From: Eretmocerus hayati | Taxonomy: Eukaryota > Arthropoda > Insecta > Hymenoptera > Aphelinidae | Length of the DNA stretch: 64,000 nt | Direction of reading: 5' to 3' | NCBI GenBank assembly: GCA_029851415.1 | Contig: CM056741.1 | Location: 83,156,282-83,220,281 of the forward strand | Shown here: positions 22,357-33,903 of the stretch, piece by piece | How the letters are laid out: the number at the start of each line of letters is the position of its first letter | How positions within the stretch are numbered: the first letter of the stretch is position 1 | Made by a program: the position numbers and the translations under genes | Notes under the pieces: model-generated | What the model was told of the DNA's origin: nothing | Databases searched by the model: none | What the model saw: the letters and a program-made list of their open reading frames with translations, nothing else

Positions 22357-22733
22357 ATATATGTCTACACTCTGGTTTGGAGACGGCATTATATATATGT
22401 CTACACTCTGGTTTAGAGACGGCATTGTATATATGTCTACACTCTGGTTTAGAGACGGCATTATATATATGTCTACGCTCTGACTCGAGACGGCATTGTA
22501 TATATGTCTATACACTCTGGTTTGGAGACGGCATTATATATATGTCTACACTGTGGTTTAGAGACGGCATTATATATAGATGTCTACGCTCTGACTCGAG
22601 ACGGCATTGTATATATGTCTACACTCTGGTTTGGAGACGGCACTATATATATGTCTACACTCTGGTTTAGAGACGGCATTATATATATGTCTACGCTCTG
22701 ACTCGAGACGGCATTGTATATATGTCTACGTTG
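22357..22733. repeat. 36-bp minisatellite, right part (10 units)
   Basis: About ten units of the same repeat as 21141-21268. Two variants alternate, CTCTGGTTT and CTCTGACTC, giving a higher-order pattern. The resulting ORFs on both strands have repeated peptides and are artefacts. Confidence 0.9.
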
Positions 22734-23079
22734 ACCATAAGACTTGATACATCAAAGGAAAATGTGATGAGTTGATCAGATGCGTCCTTCAGTATGTATT
22801 ATTCTTCCAGATTACTGCCAACTTATGTACAAATGTTAAACTTTTCTGATACGCATACCAATTTTGTGGTTGAAAGGCATACATATTTTGATCTGGCATG
22901 GCGTATACAGCATGAGTGTCAATAAATGTTTCATCAACCAGTCGGTATACAATTTGAATGTCTCATACAGGTAATAGTAGTTAGTACCATGTGATAGCAT
23001 TTGGAGGTTTGAGTTAGAGTGATCCGTTACTTGATTTTTCAGTTTCCAATGGTTGTTCTGGTTCCAATTTCCCATGGAG
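22734..23079. other. Spacer between minisatellite and 350-bp repeats
   Basis: AT-rich sequence without a recognisable feature. Confidence 0.4.
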
Positions 23080-24190
23080 AGCTAAAATTTTGTATGGTAG
23101 TATAGATTTCTACAGGAAAAGATGTAGTATGATTGGCTTTTAGCGAATGCTAATTTTTCCAAAAAAATTGTCCTTCAGACCTATCCTCACTTCCCCCTGG
23201 GAACGAGTAGAGAAAAATGTTGAACTGCCTATAGCTCCTTGATCATTCATCAAACTATTCTCAACTTTTGTAATCTGATATAGTATGTTTCGAGGCAACT
23301 AATTGTGTGTAGACAAGTATCTCATTAGTTCTGAAAGAAATTCTGTCTCCCAAGATCTAAATTGCACTTTATGAAGATATCGGTGCTAACTGCGATGCTA
23401 TATGTTGATGTCCTGGCCTCATTGTTCAACTTGGAGAGCTGAAATTTTGTATGACAGTGTAGATTCTCATAAGAGATGATGTAGTATGGTTAGTCTTGAG
23501 CTAACGCTGAATTTCCAAAAAAGTTGTCGTAAACACCTATTCTCACTCCCCTCTGGGAACGAGTAGAGAAAAATGTTAAACTACCTAGCTCTTTGATTAT
23601 TGATCCAACTAATCTCAACTTTTGCAACCTGATATAGTATGTTTCAAAGCAACTTATAGTGCACAGACAAGTATCTGATTAGTTCTGAAAGAAATTCTGT
23701 CTCTCAAGATCTAAATTGCACTTTATGAAGATATCGGTGCTAACTGCGATGCTATATATTGATGTCCTGGCTCCACTGTTCAACTTAGGGAGTTGAAATT
23801 TTGTATGACAGTGTAGAATCTCATAAGAGATGATGTAGTATAGTAAGTCTGCTAACGCTGATTTCTCAAAAAAGTTGTCGTGAACACCTATTCTCACTTC
23901 CCTCTGGGAACGAGTAGAGAAAAATGTTAAACTACATAGCTCTTTGATTATTGATCCAACTATTCTCAACTTTCGCAACCTGATATAGTATGTTTCAAAG
24001 CAACTTATTGTGCACAGACAAGTATCTGATTAGTCTCCCTATTCCTAACCTGAACTTTTTGAAGAGATCGGTGCTAAATGCAATGCAATATATTGATGTT
24101 CTGGCTCCACTCTTCAACTTAGAGAGTTGAAATTTTGTATTGTAGTATAGATTCCCCTAGAGAATGATGTAGTATGGTCTCTTTTGGGCT
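23080..24190. repeat. Diverged tandem repeat, about 335-360 bp per unit
   Basis: The phrase AATTTTGTAT followed by a conserved block recurs at about 23086, 23443, 23797 and 24131. Three full units and part of a fourth share phrases such as GGGAACGAGTAGAG and CTGATATAGTATGTTTC. Units differ by substitutions and short deletions. No ORF is conserved between them. Confidence 0.85.
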
Positions 24191-27100
24191 AATGTTGATT
24201 TTTGTGAAAATTTGTCTTTCATACTTTTTTTTCATGACCAAAATATATTTTCTGATAAAGTGATGTGTGGGTTGAGCTGTGATTTCAATCAAGTTTGAGA
24301 TTCATGTACAGTAGCAACTAGTATGTTTGCAGAAGTGAATGTACTTTATATCAGAAGTGAAAACTATACGAACAAAGCTCTTGGGTGACTGCTTTTGGAG
24401 AAATCATTGTCAGAACTTAACTAAGGTCTCAACAAAGGAAGTATTCATTAAGTATAACTATTCCCAAAATTCCCTTAGCATTAGCCTCCTCAGAAGAACT
24501 GAAGAGCTCCTACCAAAAGCCCAATTTTACTACCCTAAACAGATCTGAACTGATTGATATAGAGCTTTCTAGAATTTTTGCTTCCTCCTATATCATCCGT
24601 GTATTACGCACACAATTTCACAAAAGCCCAGCGAGCGAGCGCATTCGCCCGTCCGTGTGTCGTTCTTCTATACATTTTGTGAGACCAGTTTTGCGCCTCC
24701 TATGCTTTAACATGTAACTCACACCATTTCACAAAAGCCCAACTCGGTTGAGCGCTTCCGCTTGTCCGTGTGATCATTGTTAGAGCTGAGATGGCCGTGG
24801 TGTCCCTAGACTTTGAGAAATTCTCCATGCATAGGGAATAATTTTTATACCACTTATTTAGTCTTTAAACGGACTTTGTTCATAACTTTGACGTAATTTT
24901 ATTCTCCAACCTCCCTCCAAAAGTTGTTGTTTTTCAATTTTGACTATGATTATCGTGTTATTTCTATTGAAACGCTCGCTTTATTGATGTGATTTAGGCT
25001 TATATTTGTAATATCTCGATGTTGATTGCTCAAATTCGCTCAGGGAAACTCTGGCCGTAAGTTTCAATCGTAAGTCTCTCAATTCTCACGCCGACTCATT
25101 TTGTTTCAGTCGTGTTAATTTATTTATTACGAAATAAAGCCAACTTTTGCGAAGGATAATTCAAAAGCCCGCCTCGTTATTCCAACTCCAACGCCATTTG
25201 TGGTCATGCGCAAAGACTATGGCTGGGCGACGCCTACGCAGCTGCCCCGGCGCGCATTTGTAGTTCGCAGCGTGCTACTTGTTGCTTATAGCTGCCCTGA
25301 CTGGTTGATATGGCCATTTATCGTGTATATAAGTGCTCGGAATTTTGAAAATATTCTGAAATCGGGTTCTTCACTCAACGTGACTTTTTATGATTAGTTG
25401 GAGGATGCGATTTGAGAGAGACGTGAACTAAAAACTATTACACGGGATCATGCTCTTTGAGGAGGTTATGTTCCTTCTCATGATACCGTCTCGCGAAAGT
25501 GAGAGAGATGGAGAGAGTTGCGTCGTGAGCTAGTGCCTCTAGGTGGTGAAAGTCAGAATTGTGCGGTGATTCTCAGTTTCATCAAGTGTTGCGCGCGCAT
25601 CGTCAAGCAATCGCCCGAGGCACGTCGCTTTGCGGGAAGGCCGTAGAAACGGATCGCTGCGCGGTTTCTGGACTGAGTGATGTGGATGTTGAAATCCAAT
25701 CCGTATTTGTGATTCAGTGATTGGTGGATCGCGTGTTTTAATAATACAATGAACTAACTCCAGTAATACGTGATTGACGGAAAGATGATAGTTATCTTCT
25801 ACGCAAAAGACGATTTTTCATCGAATATTTTGTGCAAAAGGAGCAATCTCAAACGTACCATTATGCTTTTTTCGGCCATTCAAATATTGTGAATTATCAT
25901 TATATGTCATACACTGTTCGTCTTGATGAGTGAGATGCAGTGACAGCTCGTGCAATGAATTCCTCATTTGCTTGATTAACCTCCCTTCTTTTGGAATTAT
26001 TCTTTAGCCTTTGCCCTCCAGCCCTTCTCGCGTTACGGGAAGTTGAAATACTGCTAATGCCTACACTGTTATAGAACTTTTCGTTCAAAAATTTTCCCTC
26101 ATTTATGATGAAACTTTTTAAGTATATTTTTGATGCCGCGAACCTGAGTTTAGATTGGGGCATATGATTCTTTTGCCTGCTTCTGCTCCAATCATTCTTA
26201 TTAAACGAGAATCAGAATTTGCAGAGTGTCTGTTGGGTTAGTTCACATCCCGTAATAGCGACCATTAATTGCTTCGTAAGTATATGAATAGACACCTGGA
26301 CTACTTCCGTAGATCATTGTATTCGCAGCCATTTCTATAAGCAAACTTCAGGTCAAGTACCTGTCTCATTTTATTTGCATCGTTGGAAACATTTTCAAAT
26401 GTATCCATGCGTTAAATTCATCCCAAAAGGGCTCAATATTTTGATTTTTTTTCGAACCAAAGATCAATCAAGGCGAGTCAAACCATATGAAATAATATTT
26501 TTTTCCTCCTCCGTTAGTTCTGAAATGAGTTTTGGAATGATCCATTACTTGTTTCAAACCTGATCAGTATAAGCGCGAGGAGCCATCTATGATATTCAAT
26601 CCTCGTAGGATCTGTGATTTTGTAATGTATATGTAGATCACCGACAAATAGAAGAATTGATTAATCCTCAATCGAGATAGAAAGTGGCGTCCGTTCGCCG
26701 CATTTAAAAAAAAATTAGAATATAGATTCCCTTATAGAAATCAACCTATTGACCACCCATGCGTCTGTTATTATTAATTAACAATACTGAAAATCCCAAC
26801 CATTTTGGATAATTTACTCAAAGTATGTTATCTTTGGAAACCATGAAAGAACGTCGATGCTCATCTGTCAGGGTCATGACGTGACGCACTACTGAATATT
26901 CTCGAATGCATTTCAAAATTATAAGACAAAATTATAAGATAAAATTATAATCATAATGAAATTATTGTATTCATTAATCTTCTGTAGAATCGACGAAAGA
27001 AATCCTGAGATCTAGTTCGACACAGATCTCTCCAAAAATCGAGTAATCTATCTGATTCGAACCGCCAAGGACTGGTAAGTTGTAGTATCGATCACCGAAT

Positions 27101-27554
27101 GGATGGAGGTGAGATTATCAACTTGCCTCTTCATTATTGTTTGAGGCGAGAATGACCCGGAGTTTCCCACGAGCACTGAAACAAACTTGGCTAGTAATTG
27201 GTAGGTCAATCGAAATTCGTCTGCAACACCCAGCTAGATTTTTCACCTGCTTTGTGATGTAGCCACATCAAAGCTTCGCTCTCTATTTCTTCCCGTAACA
27301 TATCATATTGACATAAATATTGGTATTCTACTCCGCGCGGCAACCAGAGGAATATATAGTGTGAATAATCCACTTCTCTTGAAGGTTGAGTTATTTGGAA
27401 TATTTTGGAGTCAGATTAGTATATTGTTAGTTCTGTTTTACTGTCGATTTATCCCATCTTCAGCAGCTTCATTTTCCGCAATCACCCTTTGGGTCTGCGG
27501 TAAAATCACCTGGCGTTTTATATTTTCATTTTGGCGAGTTTCGCGACCAAGTCA
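24191..27554. other. AT-rich filler of the 16.7-kb element
   Basis: No gene recognised. A 50-bp motif containing CACAAAAGCCCA and GTCCGTGTG occurs twice (24609-24660 and 24719-24773). The largest frames are under 90 codons, with composition matching the background. Confidence 0.5.
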
Positions 27555-27812
27555 TATCGAAAAACACTGATTTAATTTCCATGAGCGAGATGATTCACCC
27601 CAGCAGATACTCCAGTCACACTCTTTTATGAGCACTGTTTTGGCCATCATCTGCACTAATATATCCACGCTATTCAGCGTTCTATCAAGAAACACCGGTT
27701 TGATTTTTGTAAGCGAGATGATACACCCTAGCAGATACTCCAGTCACACTCCTCTATGAGCACTGTTCTGGCCATCATCTGCAATAATATATCCACGCTA
27801 TATAGCGTTCTG
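27555..27812. repeat. Tandem duplication, about 128 bp x 2
   Basis: Two adjacent copies share CAGATACTCCAGTCACACTC and TATATCCACGCTAT. They differ at roughly one base in ten. Confidence 0.85.
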
Positions 27813-29209
27813 TGTATCCTAAAGATACAGCGACTGACTCAAGTCACCACTCTTGAGTTCAACTCGATACCTCAAGCATCTCAGTGAGCTGACTCATTAA
27901 CGACTTACAGAGCTGGGGAAATCGTCCGTGAAGCAGATTTTCTAGACTATTAGTACCTGAGGAATTTGCGAAAGGGACATGGACTATCCACCGATATATT
28001 TTCTGCTGCTTTATTGTATCATTTTGTTCGTATAAATTTTTTCCGAACTTTGACGCAACAAATGCATCCTAATTATCATTGGTTCCCACAAAACCCAGAT
28101 GAGCTTGCTTCCCATTTCATTATTGATGAGTGAGGTAATCAATTGTTTGAATCCCACGTCCATTCAATTTCCGGTAAACTAATATCTCATGAGTCAATTT
28201 CACTCAATGAAACGAAATGTATCTATCCGAGGCAGTAATTAGGGATTTATGAACCTCCTTCCGTTTATACAAGTGACTCTTACAGGAGTTTTGGAGGAAT
28301 ATCGTGTTCTATTCAGTACCAAAATGAATCAGATTGCATCGAATTCATGGATTGTGTTATATAAGAGGTTGTACGCATGAGTGTTTTTTTTAGCCTCGAT
28401 AACTTTTTTCATTTAATCAACGAGTGACTATGGCTTTTAAATATTTTGATGTCAGAAGCTGTCAATTAATTCGTGATCTCGTATTGTAAGAGCATAAATA
28501 GTTCCGCGTAATCAAATCAATCAACAATGATCGATTACAATATACCCCGGGATAATTCGAATAGCTCATTCGATTTATAAGATATATTTTTGTCCTCAAT
28601 TTTCGTTTATAACTTCTATGAAAATTATTCTGGATATTGACGAATTATAAGCCACTTAAATAATTGTATGATTGCGTATTTCGTTAGAACCAAATGTCCT
28701 CTCAGAAGCGAAATTATCATATTACACCATCCGCTGTTGATAATCCTAATGGTTCCTCTTTCATTATTGGTAAGATACATTTTCGATCTTGCATCCCGTT
28801 TGATGGGGTCAGTACTCGATCATAACGCTTTGGCAACCTTCTTGCATAGCCTCGACCATATTGACCCCCACGCTCATTATTAAATAACACGTTTTGATTC
28901 AATTTACCGCCCGCTATGTGTACGATATCAATTTAGAACAAGTGTGGGTCCGACCACGTGAAAGATGCGGTTCATTCCCTTAGCATCGTTATTTTCTCAA
29001 TGATGTCTCCCAGAATTAATTTATAACACTATTTTCTCAGCATGATTTACTACTATTTCTATAGCCCATCCAATATTGGTTTTCCGGTCACAAGCTTTCA
29101 ACCCTAGTGGCTCAAAGCCACAATAATCTCTTAAGCGTGTGAATCTCAACCATTTGAACTATTAAAGAAAATCTGTGCCTCTGACCACAATACTTGCTGG
29201 TATAGCGGG
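27813..29209. other. AT-rich filler
   Basis: No supported gene. Short ORFs only, and no repeat seen by eye. Confidence 0.45.
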
Positions 29210-29735
29210 TTAAAGTCCCTTGAAAAATCACAGAGTTTGTGTGTTCTGGCAACATTGCCCTGTTACAGTACGTTCTAATCGCACAAACAATCTAACTGAT
29301 GAGCGAGTGGGTTCTAACCACATTACTCTATTTCAGTGAGTTCTAACGTTTCTAATAATCTAACTCGAGAGTGAGTGAGTTCCAACCACGTTACTGTGTT
29401 TCAGTGAGTTCTAACCTTCCTAATAATCTAATTCGAGAGTGAGTGGGTTCTAACCACGTCACTATGTTTCAGCAGTATCTAATCTTGCGAACAATTCAAC
29501 TGGAGAGTGAGTGGGTTCTAACCACATTACTCTCTGTTCTAGTGGGTTTTAAACCACCGACCAATCTGAATTCTGAGTGCGTGGGTTCTAACCACATTGC
29601 TCTCTGTTCTAAAATGGGTTCTAACCACTTTAATAATCATTTAAAATATGCGTGGATTCTCACCACATTGCTCTCTGTTTCATTGTGGGTTCTAACCACC
29701 TCGATAATTACCGAAATATGAGAGGATTTCAACAC
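29210..29735. repeat. Tandem repeat of about 68-72 bp downstream of gag
   Basis: Six to seven imperfect units each begin GAGTGAGTGGGTTCTAACCAC. The core GTGGGTTCTAACCAC is an imperfect inverted repeat able to form a short stem. In element orientation the array starts about 170 nt after the Gag stop codon, so it lies in the transcript's presumed 3' untranslated part. Confidence 0.85.
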
Positions 29736-29902
29736 AGGACTGGGGAAAAGACGTGCTAATCTCAGTCTATTCCTAATATCTTTATGGTTTATACATTGTA
29801 GATCTCAAGCATTCGAGCAATTTCTGGAAGAAGGGATTTTCAGCCATAAGAAAATTTATCAGCTGCGGTTTAACAATTGAACTGAGCGCTCTCGACATCC
29901 AT

Positions 29903-32900
29903 CTAGTCGATGAGTCCGTCATGATGATGTTCATGGGGTGTTACTGAATTTCTCTCCCCGCGATTCCCCATGATATAATTACTCGTTTCATTTTGATTGG
30001 AAAAATTTGTACCGTCATTATCTAAGTTGTCATTGTTATTCTGACGCCTGGGATCTCCTGAATGTCTTTGATTGAGCAGAAAATCCCGTGGTGGCTTTTT
30101 CATATTGTTTTCGCGATTATCCCTATAATGACTCAGATAAGGGCTCGTGTAGTTGTGGCGAAAATATCCGCGTCGATTAGTGTCATTATTCTGATCAGTA
30201 TCTGAATTATTCCTACAGGAGTTCCTATTTCTACCCTCATGATTGGTCATTTGGTTTTCGCCATTCTTGTGGTTGTCGTGATGTGGTGCATCGGATCTAG
30301 AGTTGCGTCGCCTGGCGTTATATCTATTCCCTGACCTATCAGAAAAGGGGTCGTAACGCACTGGAATCTCCCGCCGCTTTCGTGCTATCTCTATCTGACG
30401 TTTTGAAATGAAACCTAGTTGAATTGCATCTTCTAAAGAGCGACATTCATTCAAATCGTGTCCACGTATACGACAATAATTACAAAATTTTGAGTCTCGT
30501 ATTTTCTTTGAGCAGTCTTCACTACAATGTCCTTGGGCGTGACAATAATTACATTCGACCCGTGTCCGAGAATACTGGGTAGTCGGGATTGACGCCACTT
30601 TGTCGACTGATGCGTCTGAATTGTCATACCGACTCACGCTCCGGTCTTGTCGCGCTTCGTTTTGGAAAATCTTGCCCGAGTCAATCGATTGTATTAATGG
30701 CCGGCATTCGTTCAAATCGTGACCATTTTTTCTACAATATCTGGAAAATTCAGCTCCCCATTTTTCAGGCCATCCGCGTTCGAAATGTCCTTCTACGTGA
30801 CAACACCTGCATCCGCTTGTTACTGAAGCTCGTTTCACTGATATTGATTCAATTGGTTGGGATGTATTCACATTCAGGTTTCTCAACTTCTGTTCAACAA
30901 GCGTGTCCACCAGTGCCACTATCGTATCTCTACTTATCTCAGGGCTTCTCATACTTGAAAATACCGAACGAGCACTTGTTTTGTTCTCGAAATTTATCGC
31001 CTGTGAGATTGCCTCATGTAAAGTCTTGGGATTTGTCGATCTGACTTGGTGCTCTAATGCTCCCGAAAGACCGAGAAGAAATTGCTGCAGGGCCTCACTA
31101 TTCGCGTTGTTTTTATACGTTTTTCGCTCCCAATTTTTGAGTTTTTGATCCGAGTCATAGACATTGAGTAAACGGCCATGGAGCTTTTGAACGCGCAAGC
31201 CGTAATCCCCTGCACTTTCATTTTCTCTTTGCTGTACTAGTTTTAACTCCGATAATACTCTGTCTGCACCCCCTACACCGCTATATTGGGTAGTCATATC
31301 GGCCAATAATCTCTCCACAGACGAGTACTGCGTCAATCTTGCAGTGTAGCCCTCGGCTGCGCGACCTTTGAGTTTACTTGCTAGGGTTGAAAGGACCCAC
31401 GGTTCTGAGTGTGGACCGTATTCGTCGACCACATATCTGACGGACTGGCAGAAAAGTGCTAACATGTCTGGATTACCATCGTAAGGAGGAATTTGATTTA
31501 AAGCTTGATTGAGCTTCAATCGAAATTTAGAGCCTAGCTGGCGATGTGGGTTAGACTGAGCCATCGCTCCTCGCGATACCGAACGGCGAACTCGAACGTT
31601 CGAATCGGATTTCCTGTCACTCGTCTCTTCTCGACTGTATCTGTCGTATTTTGATGAATTTCTCGGGTATCCGTGCGAGTCATCGTCACTATCGGTATTG
31701 GAAGTTTCGATCTCTGTAGAGTACGATCGTCCAGAATGTCGGTGTTTCTTACTCCGTTTAGATTCATTGATAAGTTTATCCCGACGCGAACGGTTGGATC
31801 GGTGCGGTTTTTCATAGGTTTGGTCATCAAAGTCAGATTCCTCTGCGCTTTCATTGTCATAATGTCTATTTTGTCCACGTGAGCGTCGTTTGGTTCGATT
31901 TTCAAACGACGATTTTTCTATATTACATTTACGTGGCTTTTCGTACTCTCCGGATTGCTCGATTTGGTTTGATTTCCTTAAATAATGCATCTCAGCGTCA
32001 AGGCTCCCGGTGAGCGGTCGGCCGGCAGTCTTATTAGGTTTTGAATAATGCATCTCCGCATCTTGACTGTTAGGAAGTCGTTGGCGGGCAATCTTTCGCG
32101 TTTCCGCATCGGCGCTCTCGGTGAGCTGATTACGGAACATAGGCCTACTTATCCTATGCAATTCAGTACCGACCCTATGCGGCCGATTCCTGAAGCGCGA
32201 CCCTATGTCCTCATGCATGGAGCAAGGGTCCTGGCCATCATACCTCTGCGACTCAGCATCTTGGCCCCCGAATGGCCGTTGGCTGGAACTATAATCAAAC
32301 CGCCTTTGCAATCCATCATCACTGACGAGAGGCCACGGGTATTCTCGCGGCATTGTATATTCAGTTAAGCCCGTAGATTTTTCAGTATTATTATCATTAG
32401 AGTTTCGCGTATCTGCGTCACGTTTGTTAAGTATTTCGTTATTTTGTATTTGTCCGTCGTATCGCGAGGATTCCGCGAACATCCGTTCTGCTCGAAATTG
32501 ATCATAATCATTATTGTCAGGTATATCCCCCACTTTTACACGCGCCCCGTTCGAATTCTGTGTTTGTTCCAGAAATTCTCTCAAATCCATCAATACCGTT
32601 ATTTCCCCGTCATCGAAGTATTCAGACTCTGTCGTAAGCATTCGACTCAGATCGCGAAGAGCAATTTCCATATGCAATCCACCCGGCTGTTGCAATCCCA
32701 TATCTGCAGCCATGAGAGCAAAAGTGACCTTTTCGGCTTTGGGGTCTCCTTCAATTGAACGCTGCGCGAAATGTTTTTTCATTTGAGCAACCCCGTTCAC
32801 TTCGGTAATGCTCATAGTATTGGAGGCCTCGGCGCCTCTTACAGAATCACTCCTTGAATTATTTTCAATTGACATATCAGAAACATTCCCCATTGTGTCG

Positions 32901-32995
32901 TGGTATTCGTTATCCCTTTGACTACTTGCCATTTTATTACTTGGGTTCGAGAATTTATATGAATTCCTAGATGCTATTCCCCTATGACACGTCAA
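29903..32995 (-). CDS. Gag polyprotein, 1030 aa, with four CCHC-type knuckles
   Basis: This intact ORF of the 16.7-kb element would form the particle and bind RNA. The N-terminal 480 residues are highly charged, with Ser/Arg/Asp-rich and repeated QDAEMHY-type segments. A capsid-like region starts near residue 505 (IPPYDGNPDMLALF) and runs to about 690. Two nucleocapsid blocks follow. At about 727-763 the knuckles are degenerate: one has Trp for the last Cys and the other Ser for the first. At about 813-850 both knuckles fit Cys-X2-Cys-X4-His-X4-Cys. The C-terminal 170 residues are Asn/Arg-rich. No protease or frameshift into pol follows. A second methionine 21 codons downstream could be the start. 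Confidence 0.85.
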   Translation of the reverse strand: MTCHRGIASRNSYKFSNPSNKMASSQRDNEYHDTMGNVSDMSIENNSRSDSVRGAEASNTMSITEVNGVAQMKKHFAQRSIEGDPKAEKVTFALMAADMGLQQPGGLHMEIALRDLSRMLTTESEYFDDGEITVLMDLREFLEQTQNSNGARVKVGDIPDNNDYDQFRAERMFAESSRYDGQIQNNEILNKRDADTRNSNDNNTEKSTGLTEYTMPREYPWPLVSDDGLQRRFDYSSSQRPFGGQDAESQRYDGQDPCSMHEDIGSRFRNRPHRVGTELHRISRPMFRNQLTESADAETRKIARQRLPNSQDAEMHYSKPNKTAGRPLTGSLDAEMHYLRKSNQIEQSGEYEKPRKCNIEKSSFENRTKRRSRGQNRHYDNESAEESDFDDQTYEKPHRSNRSRRDKLINESKRSKKHRHSGRSYSTEIETSNTDSDDDSHGYPRNSSKYDRYSREETSDRKSDSNVRVRRSVSRGAMAQSNPHRQLGSKFRLKLNQALNQIPPYDGNPDMLALFCQSVRYVVDEYGPHSEPWVLSTLASKLKGRAAEGYTARLTQYSSVERLLADMTTQYSGVGGADRVLSELKLVQQRENESAGDYGLRVQKLHGRLLNVYDSDQKLKNWERKTYKNNANSEALQQFLLGLSGALEHQVRSTNPKTLHEAISQAINFENKTSARSVFSSMRSPEISRDTIVALVDTLVEQKLRNLNVNTSQPIESISVKRASVTSGCRCCHVEGHFERGWPEKWGAEFSRYCRKNGHDLNECRPLIQSIDSGKIFQNEARQDRSVSRYDNSDASVDKVASIPTTQYSRTRVECNYCHAQGHCSEDCSKKIRDSKFCNYCRIRGHDLNECRSLEDAIQLGFISKRQIEIARKRREIPVRYDPFSDRSGNRYNARRRNSRSDAPHHDNHKNGENQMTNHEGRNRNSCRNNSDTDQNNDTNRRGYFRHNYTSPYLSHYRDNRENNMKKPPRDFLLNQRHSGDPRRQNNNDNLDNDGTNFSNQNETSNYIMGNRGERNSVTPHEHHHDGLID

Positions 32996-33456
32996 TCAAA
33001 GAGTACAAGTTTGGGCGAAAGTAGAAAATGTTTGCGGGTTTGGAAAGTATCACTGTTGGGCACCTGCTGTCTGCGGGTGAGCTCGGCTTGAGCTATCGTA
33101 TAAAGTAAAATATTATCACTTTGAATTATTTTCTTGAAGAGAGTTCAATTATAATTTGTGTACAACACTATCGTTGTATGGATGGTCTCCGATATAAAAT
33201 AATATTTGACCGAATTTGGCTTCTAGAAAATTTCTGAAAATTTAAGTCTGTGCCTCGCGACTCTCCCCACGAGGGACGAAAATTGGGGGAAATTATAAAA
33301 TCACTTACCCAGATGCTGCGTAGACCATGAAGCAGGTAAACCAGATGAACATCCTTCCTGTCTTTCCTCCTTGTCAGTGGCAGCTGTATGTGGTTGAATC
33401 AGATGAAGCGCGACGTGGTTGACGCGGTAAAAATTTTCCGAATTTTCCCACGCAGT
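32996..33456. other. Leader between PBS and gag
   Basis: About 460 bp in the position of the packaging leader in element orientation. No ORF. I see no strong hairpin. Confidence 0.5.
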
Positions 33457-33474
33457 ATCCCACTTCTGACACCA
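33457..33474 (-). other. Primer binding site, tRNA-Leu type
   Basis: TGGTGTCAGAAGTGGGAT on the minus strand starts 3 nt inside the 5' LTR (element sense). It is complementary to a tRNA 3' end with T-stem CCCAC, acceptor TTCTGAC, discriminator A and CCA. That matches metazoan tRNA-Leu(CAG) as I recall it. It fixes the element's orientation as minus. Confidence 0.85.
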
Positions 33475-33596
33475 GTTTGTTACAGGGATTCGTAACGTGG
33501 GTTCTTTTATACTGCACCTGGGGAGTCCTGACTCGACAGGTAGGTAGGTGGAAATTCGGAAGAGTAATAAATACCAAGGGGATCCCTAGAGCTGCG

Positions 33597-33602
33597 TTTA
33601 TT
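33597..33602 (-). terminator. LTR polyadenylation signal
   Basis: AATAAA on the minus strand about 290 nt after the predicted TATA box. The copy at 17628-17633 would serve the 3' end of the transcript. Confidence 0.5.
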
Positions 33603-33895
33603 AGTCCAAAAGTACAATCAAGAGAGAGACTTTACAAAATACTGGGGTTGATTCTACTTGAGTGGAGTCCGTCAAGGGCTGAGGTACTCGACTCGGAATG
33701 GCGTTAATGAGCGACGTGGTCAGATCGGTAGGTGAGTTCGTACTGAGAACTAGAAGCCCGGCGCGTGATTCTAAGGACGAACGTCGTACGTGACGGGAGC
33801 TCACGGTGTACTGCGGTTCTAAGAGCTCGAAACGTACTCGACGGAGTCTCGCGGTAAACTGCGAATCTAAGCTCCTTGCCAGAGCTTTTGAGCTC

Positions 33896-33903
33896 TATTT
33901 ATA
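33896..33903 (-). promoter_or_regulatory. LTR TATA box
   Basis: TATAAATA on the minus strand in mid-LTR, with a possible start about 25-30 bp downstream near 33868. The same box is at 17927-17934 in the other LTR. Prediction by motif only. Confidence 0.55.

Noticed and set aside
22253..22701. ORFs with repeated YICLHSGLET-type peptides, and a CRISPR-like look
   Set aside because: They come from the 36-bp minisatellite. Units are contiguous with no unique spacers, and the genome is eukaryotic.
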